A stretch of 5,054 bases of DNA from assembly GCA_947470005.1 (NCBI GenBank), contig CANISA010000135.1:1-5054 (forward strand), read 5' to 3'. The first letter of the stretch is position 1, and each line of letters opens with the position of its first letter. A program made the position numbers and the translations under genes. The stretch is from Legionellaceae bacterium. Lineage in GTDB: Bacteria; Pseudomonadota; Gammaproteobacteria; Legionellales; Legionellaceae. Positions 1-5,054 of this stretch are shown piece after piece. A model generated the notes under the pieces. That model saw nothing but the letters and a program-made list of their open reading frames with translations. It did not search any database and was not told the origin of the DNA.

Positions 1-25
1 TCAATACATTGAGCAAATAATGCAT
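1..25 (-). CDS. nuoM: NADH-quinone oxidoreductase subunit M, N-terminal eight codons only (partial)
   Basis: An ATG at 25-23 opens a frame that reads MHYLLNVL and runs off the left edge of the window with no stop. The assignment is inferred from position: nuoM follows nuoL in nearly all bacterial nuo operons, and the start lies 9 nt after the nuoL stop. The short hydrophobic stretch after the Met fits the first membrane helix of NuoM, an antiporter-like proton-pumping subunit of the complex I membrane arm, but eight residues cannot prove the family. A purine-rich TAAGGTG overlaps the nuoL stop and is well placed for this ATG. The competing GTG at 33-31 reads into a TGA at 3-1, so it is not the start. 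A TTG at 16-14 in the same frame is a less likely alternative. Confidence 0.6.
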
Positions 26-30
26 ACCTT

Positions 31-37
31 CACCTTA
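31..37 (-). promoter_or_regulatory. Ribosome binding site for the probable nuoM
   Basis: On the minus strand TAAGGTG spans 37-31 and ends five bases before the ATG at 25. It resembles the anti-Shine-Dalgarno complement TAAGGAGGTG and includes the nuoL TAA stop itself, so ribosomes ending on nuoL would be placed beside the nuoM start. A second AAGG lies only one base from the ATG, too close to serve it. This site is the main reason for choosing the ATG at 25. Confidence 0.45.
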
Positions 38-2008
38 ACCCAGCAACAACCAGCAAAGAAAACCAAATAATCCAAACGCCATGACGCCGACGTAATGATA
101 GACATAACCGCTTTGCATCACACGCGTCCTCAAAGCAAGCCATTTAACCGTTCGCGCCGTGCCATTAACAAAAAATCCATCGATCAAGCGCTGATCACCG
201 ACCCGATAAAAGAGTCGCCCCAGCGCCCGACTACCCCGCACAAACACACGGTCATTAAACGCATCAAAGCCATATTTATTCAGCAATAGACGGTAAACGC
301 CACTCAACGTTGTTGCAAGCCGAGCCGGTAACATAGGTTCCACGATGTAAGCCACCCATGCCACGAAAATGCCACCCAAGGTCAACCAAAAAACCGGTGA
401 ACGGTAGGCATGGATCAACGCATCCCAGGGTGACGTCACCTCGTCTGCCAAGTGAGCCAATACATTGTATTGAGGCAAAACCACGAGCGAAGGCGCCAGT
501 AAACTTGGGTTGTCAAATAACATAGGCATATACAACACATAACCCACGATCACCGAGGGGATCGCCAGCAGAACCAAGGGCAACCAAACGACCCAAGGTG
601 ATTCATGTACATGAGACAGCGTTTTAGCATCCATTCGGGGGCGACCATGGAACGTCATAAAGAACGCCCTAAAGGTATACAGCGCCGTAACCAACGCACC
701 CAACGTCACGCACACATAGGCATAACCACTCCCTGGAATAGATGACAAGTGAGCGGCTTCAATAATGGTATCTTTTGAGTAAAATCCGGCAAACGGTGGA
801 ACGGCACAGAGCGCTAGACTACCCATCAAAAAAGTCACGTACGTAATCGGCATTTTTTTCCACAATCCGCCCATTTTTCGCATGTCTTGCTCATGATGCA
901 TGCCTAAGATAACCGAACCTGCGCCTAAAAAGAGTAACGCCTTGAAGCACGCGTGCGTTAATAAGTGAAAAATCCCTGCACTAAACGCAGACGCTCCCAT
1001 CGCGACCATCATATAACCTAATTGAGACAACGTTGAATAAGCAATCACACGCTTAATGTCATTCATCACGATGGCTAAAATTCCAGTAAACAAAGCCCCC
1101 GTTGCGCCGATCACCAGCACAAAACTTAACGCGGTTTCAGACAGCTCCATCAGCGGCGATATTCGCGCCACCATGAAGACTCCCGCCGTCACCATGGTGG
1201 CGGCATGAATAAGTGCTGAAATAGGGGTCGGGCCTTCCATTGACTCAGGCAACCACACATGCAAGGGCACTTGAGCTGATTTACCCATAGCACCAACAAA
1301 CAATAGAATACAAATAACCGTGATCACAGACCATGGCGTGCCCGGGAACACCGCTAGCGTTTCGTGAGTCAGCCCGGCTACACCCTTAAACACCGTTGCG
1401 TAATCCAAGCTTCCCGTGTACGCAAACAGCAAGCCGATTCCTAAGATAAAGCCAAAGTCGCCGACGCGATTCACCACAAAGGCCTTTAAACTGCCCACAA
1501 TGGCCGACTCTTTTTGATACCAAAACCCAATCAACAAATATGACACGAGCCCCACGCCTTCCCAGCCAAAAAAGAGCTGAAGAAAATTATTACTCGTGAC
1601 CAACATGAGCATCATGAACGTAAACAAAGAGATATAACTAAAAAACCGTTGATACCCATCATCTTCAGACATATAGCCGATGCTGTATATATGCACAAGT
1701 AATGACACAAAGGTCACAATAACCATCATGATCACCGTCAAAGGATCAATGAGGAAGCCAAGTTGAAACACATAATGAAACAGACTGCCGCCATCGGCCC
1801 AGGTGTAGAGGTTCGTGTTCAAAAAAGGCACCTTGCCGGTCAACACAAGGATTGCCACGTACACGGACAATGCAAACGATAGGCCCACGCCTGCAATCGT
1901 CACCCCATGCGCGCCACATCGACCCAGTTGTTTTCGCCCAAAGCCTGCCATCACCGCGCCCACCAGGGGGAAAAATACAATCATCAAACAACACTGCAAT
2001 ATACTCAC
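35..2008 (-). CDS. nuoL: NADH-quinone oxidoreductase subunit L (proton-pumping membrane subunit, ND5 homologue)
   Basis: Distal membrane-arm subunit of complex I and one of its three antiporter-like proton channels. The 657-residue product has the usual NuoL length and is almost wholly hydrophobic helices. Residues matching the known E. coli proton path are present: E150 in FFGWEGVGLVSYLL, D184 in RVGDFGF, K243 in MGKSAQVPLHVWLP, H268 in ALIHAATMVTAGV, H348, H352 and K356 in HLLTHACFKALLF, and K412 in FAGFYSKD. Residues from about 560 onward (NKYGFDAFNDRVFV, then GDQRLIDGFFVNG) match the lateral amphipathic helix and final membrane anchor that brace the arm in this family. The start is GTG at 2008-2006, chosen because AAGGG lies seven bases upstream; the next Met, residue 9 (MIVFFPLVGAV), would trim the N-terminus. 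The gene begins 4 nt after nuoK. It ends in TAA at 37-35, just before the probable nuoM. No truncation or frameshift is seen. Confidence 0.97.
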   Translation of the reverse strand: MSILQCCLMIVFFPLVGAVMAGFGRKQLGRCGAHGVTIAGVGLSFALSVYVAILVLTGKVPFLNTNLYTWADGGSLFHYVFQLGFLIDPLTVIMMVIVTFVSLLVHIYSIGYMSEDDGYQRFFSYISLFTFMMLMLVTSNNFLQLFFGWEGVGLVSYLLIGFWYQKESAIVGSLKAFVVNRVGDFGFILGIGLLFAYTGSLDYATVFKGVAGLTHETLAVFPGTPWSVITVICILLFVGAMGKSAQVPLHVWLPESMEGPTPISALIHAATMVTAGVFMVARISPLMELSETALSFVLVIGATGALFTGILAIVMNDIKRVIAYSTLSQLGYMMVAMGASAFSAGIFHLLTHACFKALLFLGAGSVILGMHHEQDMRKMGGLWKKMPITYVTFLMGSLALCAVPPFAGFYSKDTIIEAAHLSSIPGSGYAYVCVTLGALVTALYTFRAFFMTFHGRPRMDAKTLSHVHESPWVVWLPLVLLAIPSVIVGYVLYMPMLFDNPSLLAPSLVVLPQYNVLAHLADEVTSPWDALIHAYRSPVFWLTLGGIFVAWVAYIVEPMLPARLATTLSGVYRLLLNKYGFDAFNDRVFVRGSRALGRLFYRVGDQRLIDGFFVNGTARTVKWLALRTRVMQSGYVYHYVGVMAFGLFGFLCWLLLG

Positions 2009-2012
2009 GCGG

Positions 2013-2318
2013 TTACCCTTTTAAATGAGCCATCTTGTTGACATCAATCGTGCCTCGATTGCGATAGAGCAACAACACAATCGCTAAACCAATTGCCGCT
2101 TCAGCAGCTGCAACCGTCAAAATAAAGAAAACAAATACTTCGCCTGCATTCCCCGCGTAATAATGCGAGAACGCCACAAAATTAGTGTTTACTGCGAGCA
2201 GCATGAGCTCAACACAAACAAGCAGTACAATGACGTTTTGTCGGTTTAATAGGATCCCTGTCAAACTCAAACCAAATAAAATTGCACTCAAAACAAGGTA
2301 GTTCGTAACAGGAATCAT
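2013..2318 (-). CDS. nuoK: NADH-quinone oxidoreductase subunit K (ND4L homologue)
   Basis: Small membrane subunit of complex I that, with NuoJ and part of NuoA/NuoN, forms the proton path linking the quinone site to the antiporter subunits. At 101 residues it has the standard family length and three membrane helices (about 5-24, 29-50 and 60-85). The two buried glutamates essential in E. coli (E36 and E72) correspond to E37 in CVELML and E73 in AAAEAAIGLAI. The cytoplasmic-side arginines are also kept: R26 in LLNRQNV, and R86 and R88 in YRNRGT. The ATG at 2318-2316 overlaps the nuoJ TGA as ATGA, and a strong AGAGGGAG site sits seven bases upstream, so the start is secure. The stop is TAA at 2015-2013, with nuoL starting 4 nt later. 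Confidence 0.97.
   Translation of the reverse strand: MIPVTNYLVLSAILFGLSLTGILLNRQNVIVLLVCVELMLLAVNTNFVAFSHYYAGNAGEVFVFFILTVAAAEAAIGLAIVLLLYRNRGTIDVNKMAHLKG
2016..2020 (-). promoter_or_regulatory. Ribosome binding site that fixes the GTG start of nuoL
   Basis: AAGGG on the minus strand at 2020-2016 lies within the last codons of nuoK and seven bases before the GTG at 2008. It supports the GTG over the downstream ATG at codon 9, which has no comparable purine tract at the right distance. Its overlap with the nuoK end implies coupled translation of nuoK and nuoL. Confidence 0.6.
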
Positions 2319-2941
2319 GGTGCGTCTCCCTCTAATTTTTCTGCTTTCATCTGAAGAAGGGTCACTCTATCTTCTCGTCGCGTCATGATTTGTTTCACAA
2401 TATTTTGACTTTTAGAACGAATCGGCGCGCGATGAACCAACGTGATCGCTGCAACAATCGCTACCAACAAAATAACAGCAGCCAGTTCAAAGGCAAACAG
2501 ATAATCGGTATACAGCACTAACCCGAGAGCAACCGTATCTGATACGGGCGGGATCGCTTCCAGTGGCACGCTCAATGCATCAACAGCAAAGTGACCCGCA
2601 GGCAACGCGGTTAACAATAAGCCCACCAACAGCGCCACCAACATCAGACCAAATGGCAAATAACGGAGTTTGTGAGCAGCCATCGTCTCTTGGTCGATAT
2701 TAATCATCATAATCACAAACAAAAACAGCGTCATCACTGCACCTACGTAAACCAACACGAGGATCAACGCCAAAAACTCTGCTTGCACCAGCATCCACAA
2801 CACCGAGCTTGTAAAGAAAGCCAGGACCAAAAATAACACACAACGAATCGGGTTATTTTGAGCAACAACCATCAGTGCGGAAAAAATAGTCAATCCCGCA
2901 AACACATAGAAAATAACGAGCAGTAACATGTCATGCATCAT
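2315..2941 (-). CDS. nuoJ: NADH-quinone oxidoreductase subunit J (ND6 homologue)
   Basis: Membrane subunit of complex I beside NuoK and NuoH, whose third helix couples quinone reduction to proton movement. The 208-residue product has five predicted helices (about 6-26, 31-50, 56-80, 95-113 and 142-168). The diagnostic motif AEFLALILVLVYVGAVMTLF begins at residue 54; it carries the conserved glutamate E55 and the Y65-G67 stretch where helix 3 bends in solved structures. The helix-5 motif LYTDYLFAFELAAVILLV includes E152. A charged tail after about 170 (IMTRREDRVTLLQMK) resembles tails in non-enteric proteobacterial NuoJ. The start is ambiguous: ATG codons at 2941 and 2938 are adjacent, and a third is at codon 5. 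A GGGG at 2949-2946 is four bases from the first and seven from the second, so the second ATG may be used. The gene lies 9 nt after nuoI and shares ATGA with nuoK. Confidence 0.96.
   Translation of the reverse strand: MMHDMLLLVIFYVFAGLTIFSALMVVAQNNPIRCVLFLVLAFFTSSVLWMLVQAEFLALILVLVYVGAVMTLFLFVIMMINIDQETMAAHKLRYLPFGLMLVALLVGLLLTALPAGHFAVDALSVPLEAIPPVSDTVALGLVLYTDYLFAFELAAVILLVAIVAAITLVHRAPIRSKSQNIVKQIMTRREDRVTLLQMKAEKLEGDAP
2326..2333 (-). promoter_or_regulatory. Strong ribosome binding site for nuoK
   Basis: AGAGGGAG on the minus strand at 2333-2326 lies inside the last codons of nuoJ, seven bases before the nuoK ATG. It is the best Shine-Dalgarno match in the window. Together with the ATGA stop/start overlap it argues that nuoK is both re-initiated from nuoJ and independently loaded. 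Confidence 0.65.
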
Positions 2942-2950
2942 GGGACCCCA

Positions 2951-3472
2951 TCAACGGTATTTTTCATCGGCTTGTCTATCCGCGGCGAGCCGTGCTTCCA
3001 TGTGGTCGCCCACAGCCAGCAACTTCTCTTTGGTCATGATATTTTGTCCACGCTCACGCATATGGTAATGCTGGATCGGCGTCACCACGATGGAGTCGAC
3101 GGGGCATGACTCTTCGCACAGACCACAATTGATGCATTTAAACATATCGATATCATAACGCGTTGTTCGACGTGAACCATCGTCACGTGGCTCAGATTCA
3201 ATGGTGATGGCAAGTGCCGGACAAACGGCTTCACACAATTTACAGGCAATGCAACGCTCTTCGCCATTCGGATAGCGCCGAAGCGCCAATAACCCACGAA
3301 ATCGAGGTGAAATCGGCGTTTGCTCTTCTGGAAATTGAATCGTAATTTTTTTCTTAAAAAAATACTTTCCCGTCAACCTTAAACCGGCGAGCAGGTCCAG
3401 CAAGAGAAAGCTTCGGAAATAATGCTGAATGATTCGATACATTTTTTTCATTGAATGGCTCATTTGATTCAT
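2951..3472 (-). CDS. nuoI: NADH-quinone oxidoreductase subunit I (two [4Fe-4S] ferredoxin-like subunit)
   Basis: Peripheral-arm subunit that passes electrons from NuoG through clusters N6a and N6b to NuoB and N2. From the ATG at 3472 it is 173 residues. An N-terminal amphipathic segment (about 12-40, ending LRLTGKYFFKKK) sits against the membrane arm. The two CxxCxxCxxxCP motifs are C74, C77, C80 and C84 (CIACKLCEAVCP) and C113, C116, C119 and C123 (CINCGLCEESCP). The tail TKEKLLAVGD...AADRQADEKYR is that of the mitochondrial/non-enteric type. In the second motif, Asn115 replaces the Phe or Tyr I remember from well-known homologues. The start was chosen because TGATG joins the nuoH stop to this ATG; in-frame ATGs at 3463, 3451 and 3442 are alternatives. 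The last two give 166 and 163 residues, nearer the usual length for this subtype. No ATG has a clear ribosome site, which suggests coupling to nuoH. The gene ends 9 nt before nuoJ. Confidence 0.95.
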   Translation of the reverse strand: MNQMSHSMKKMYRIIQHYFRSFLLLDLLAGLRLTGKYFFKKKITIQFPEEQTPISPRFRGLLALRRYPNGEERCIACKLCEAVCPALAITIESEPRDDGSRRTTRYDIDMFKCINCGLCEESCPVDSIVVTPIQHYHMRERGQNIMTKEKLLAVGDHMEARLAADRQADEKYR

Positions 3473-4494
3473 CAAAACCACGGCTTTATGTGGGCCACAA
3501 CCATCACTGCTGTCACAACAACCCAGACGATAGTCACCGGGATCAACACTTTCCAACCGAGACGCATGAGTTGATCATAGCGATACCGAGGAAACGTAGC
3601 TCGGATCCACAAATACACAAAAAGAAAAAAGAATGCTTTAGTCAACAACCACACAAACCCTGGCACAAAGAAAAAGAGCTCGTTTAACGCTGGAATTCCC
3701 TCAAATGGGGACAACCATCCACCCAGAAACAACAAGCTTAACATCATCGAAATCAAGATCATGCTCGCATATTCTGCAAGAAAAAAGAGCGCAAATCCAA
3801 TGCCTGAGTATTCGACATGGAAACCCGCTACAATCTCTGATTCTCCTTCAGCAATATCAAACGGAGCACGATTGGTCTCCGCAATGCCCGCTATCCAAAA
3901 AACCATAAACAGCGGCAACAACGGCACACACCACCAATGCCAAATTCCACCCTGCTGCGTCAACACAACGTCGGAAATATTCATGCTGCCAGCCGCCAAC
4001 AGAACGCCAACCAATGAAAAGCCCATGGCTATTTCATAAGATACCGTTTGAGCCGCACTGCGCAAAGCCCCCAACATGGCATACTTCGAGTTCGATGCCC
4101 AGCCGGCAATAAGGATGCCATACACCCCTAACGAACTCATAGCAAAAAGATACAAAACACCCGCATTGATGTTCGCCAACATGATCCCCTCTTGAAAAGG
4201 AATCACCGCCCACCCCGCTAGCGCCGGGGTTAAAGCAAATAACGGTGCAATCACAAACAGGTATTTATTGGATCGTGTTGGGATAATCACTTCTTTTGAA
4301 ATCAGTTTAATCAGATCCGCAATTGGTTGCAGTAAGCCCAGAAATCCCACCCGATTCGGGCCAATTCGGACTTGAATATATCCAATCACCTTACGCTCAA
4401 CGTAAATCAAATAGGCCACGCTAAGCAGCAAGGGCACTACGATAACGAGAATCTTAATGATGATCCAGAGTAATAGGCTAATGTCGTGTAGCAT
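3472..4494 (-). CDS. nuoH: NADH-quinone oxidoreductase subunit H (ND1 homologue, quinone-chamber subunit)
   Basis: Membrane subunit that anchors the peripheral arm and forms most of the ubiquinone-binding chamber. The 340 residues are typical of the family, with about eight membrane helices. Diagnostic motifs are YVERKVIGYIQVRIGPNRVG (31-50), followed by LLQPIADLIKL; ALRSAAQTVSYEIAMG (143-158); ETNRAPFDIAEGESE (206-220), followed by FHVEYSG; and WIRATFPRYRYDQLMRLGWK (296-315). The acidic loop residues D213, E216, E218, E220 and E228, implicated in the proton-input path near the quinone site, are all present. The start is ATG at 4494-4492, with AGG seven bases upstream at 4504-4502, and follows nuoG by 12 nt. 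The stop TGA at 3474-3472 shares one base with the chosen nuoI ATG. There are no signs of damage. Confidence 0.98.
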   Translation of the reverse strand: MLHDISLLLWIIIKILVIVVPLLLSVAYLIYVERKVIGYIQVRIGPNRVGFLGLLQPIADLIKLISKEVIIPTRSNKYLFVIAPLFALTPALAGWAVIPFQEGIMLANINAGVLYLFAMSSLGVYGILIAGWASNSKYAMLGALRSAAQTVSYEIAMGFSLVGVLLAAGSMNISDVVLTQQGGIWHWWCVPLLPLFMVFWIAGIAETNRAPFDIAEGESEIVAGFHVEYSGIGFALFFLAEYASMILISMMLSLLFLGGWLSPFEGIPALNELFFFVPGFVWLLTKAFFFLFVYLWIRATFPRYRYDQLMRLGWKVLIPVTIVWVVVTAVMVVAHIKPWF

Positions 4495-4501
4495 GTGTGT
4501 A

Positions 4502-4504
4502 CCT
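4502..4504 (-). promoter_or_regulatory. Modest ribosome binding site for nuoH
   Basis: AGG on the minus strand at 4504-4502, within ATAGGT, lies seven bases before the nuoH ATG in the 12-nt gap after the nuoG TAG. It is a short match but correctly spaced and agrees with the family N-terminus. Confidence 0.35.
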
Positions 4505-4506
4505 AT

Positions 4507-5054
4507 CTAACACTTAATCGTTATTGCGGCAAACGCATGGCCTAAATCAACTGTTTCAGGCATTGCGTTTGCGACCCAGACCACATCCAGCGCGATGCGC
4601 TCATCGCATTTCAGCGGCAATGTTATCTCAATATGGCCTTGAGATACAGTGGCCGTTTCACCTAATTGAAGTCTCTCGGCGGTTTTAGGGTGAACGCGCA
4701 CACAGGCTGTGTCCGCTGAAGCCGCCGCTTGCAATGGACCTGCATGCCGTACGATGGCATCTGAGCGATACATGGGCCATTCACCAACGCGCACGAACTG
4801 GTGCTGAATAGAGGGCAAGGATTCAGGATAGAAAAGCGCACCTTTAGGCCCGCCCGCCATTGATACCCGGGATTTGACCTCCTGAAGCACCTCATCAGTC
4901 GATGTAAAATCAAAGCCAGCCGCATGCAAAAGATTCGCCAAAACACGCAAAATTTTCCACGCAGGCCGTGCCTCTGCTGGAGGCGCTAGGGCGCCCGCAA
5001 CCGTTTGCCACGTTTGATCAACATTGATGTAAGTGCCTGACGTTTCTGCGTAAA
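4507..5054 (-). CDS. nuoG: NADH-quinone oxidoreductase subunit G, C-terminal part (partial, 5' end outside window)
   Basis: The C-terminal 181 codons of the large iron-sulfur subunit of the peripheral arm, running off the right edge; the first complete codon is TAC at 5052-5050. The cluster-binding N-terminal and middle regions of NuoG are not in the window. The visible part starts YAETSGTYINVDQTWQ, then PPAEARPAWKILRVLANLLHAAGFDF. This is the conserved stretch in the molybdopterin-oxidoreductase-like domain of non-enteric NuoG where it turns to the terminal region. Then come FVRVGEWPMYRSDAIVRHAGPLQ and a final beta-rich section with VRVHPKTAERLQLGETATVSQG, like the beta-barrel end domain of molybdopterin-dinucleotide-binding enzymes, which in NuoG has lost the cofactor. 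It ends in TAG at 4509-4507, 12 nt before nuoH. A TTG at 4950 in this frame is an internal Leu codon and not the start, because conserved NuoG sequence continues upstream of it to the window edge. Confidence 0.93.
   Translation of the reverse strand, partial: YAETSGTYINVDQTWQTVAGALAPPAEARPAWKILRVLANLLHAAGFDFTSTDEVLQEVKSRVSMAGGPKGALFYPESLPSIQHQFVRVGEWPMYRSDAIVRHAGPLQAAASADTACVRVHPKTAERLQLGETATVSQGHIEITLPLKCDERIALDVVWVANAMPETVDLGHAFAAITIKC

Noticed and set aside
1..33. GTG at 33-31 as the nuoM start
   Set aside because: The frame meets a TGA at 3-1 after ten codons.
95..289. Plus-strand open frames opposite nuoL (also 1815-2024)
   Set aside because: Antisense to the conserved C- and N-terminal coding parts of nuoL, with no family resemblance or initiation signal.
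1746..1994. Minus-strand open frame overlapping the nuoL N-terminus (and a similar one at 3082-3297 in nuoI)
   Set aside because: Out-of-frame readings of nuoL and nuoI; the real frames carry the conserved residues.
2951..3556. A longer nuoI reading from an ATG at 3556, giving 201 residues
   Set aside because: The extra 28 residues (starting MESVDPGDYRLGCC) lie wholly inside the conserved 3' end of nuoH in another frame and do not resemble NuoI; the start at 3472 or later fits the family.
3451..3687. Plus-strand open frames opposite nuoH and nuoI (also 3705-3908 and 3761-4039)
   Set aside because: They lie antisense to strongly conserved nuoH and nuoI, have low-complexity or His/Lys/Ser-rich translations and no convincing ribosome sites.
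4662..4946. Open frame of 94 codons on the minus strand
   Set aside because: It overlaps nuoG in another frame and its translation has no recognisable domain; it is a shadow of the real coding frame.
4507..4950. A separate short gene starting at TTG 4950
   Set aside because: The frame is open to the right edge and encodes conserved NuoG sequence upstream of the TTG, so this is the tail of nuoG.
1..5054. An undescribed system, defence locus or mobile insertion in the window
   Set aside because: Every base is accounted for by conserved nuo genes or gaps of at most 12 nt, with no foreign gene, repeat array or insertion.

Overview
The window is a central slice of a bacterial respiratory complex I (NADH:quinone oxidoreductase, nuo) operon, read entirely on the minus strand. 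In transcription order, from high to low coordinates, it holds the 3' end of nuoG (cut by the window's right edge), complete nuoH, nuoI, nuoJ, nuoK and nuoL, and the first eight codons of a probable nuoM (cut by the left edge). All six complete or near-complete genes are intact, with no frameshift, insertion or internal stop.

The layout is very compact. nuoG and nuoH are 12 nt apart; nuoH and nuoI overlap by one base (TGATG); nuoI and nuoJ are 9 nt apart; nuoJ and nuoK overlap by four bases (ATGA); nuoK and nuoL are 4 nt apart; nuoL and nuoM are 9 nt apart. No promoter, terminator, RNA gene, mobile element or CRISPR is visible, and no gap reaches 300 bases. The genes are probably one polycistronic message with translational coupling at several junctions, and the promoter lies upstream of nuoG outside the window.

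Together the products span three parts of the enzyme. NuoG and NuoI belong to the peripheral arm that carries electrons through iron-sulfur clusters. NuoH forms the quinone chamber at the junction. NuoJ, NuoK, NuoL and NuoM form the membrane arm that moves protons. The charged residues known to matter for proton transfer are present in NuoJ, NuoK and NuoL, and NuoI has both four-cysteine cluster motifs, so the enzyme looks functional.

The organism is a proteobacterium that respires with complex I. The NuoI sequence (CIACKLCEAVCPALAI, and a C-terminus ending ADRQADEKYR) is the type shared by mitochondria, alpha- and betaproteobacteria and non-enteric gammaproteobacteria, not the E. coli type. 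The moderate base composition and overall protein flavour suggest a gammaproteobacterium, perhaps near Legionellales/Coxiella, but this is an impression from memory and not a tested placement.

I found no undescribed system. The points worth a second look are small: an Asn in place of the usual aromatic residue in the second NuoI cluster motif, ambiguous starts for nuoI and nuoJ, a GTG start for nuoL, a perfect inverted repeat inside nuoL, and a T7/A7 homopolymer pair inside nuoI.
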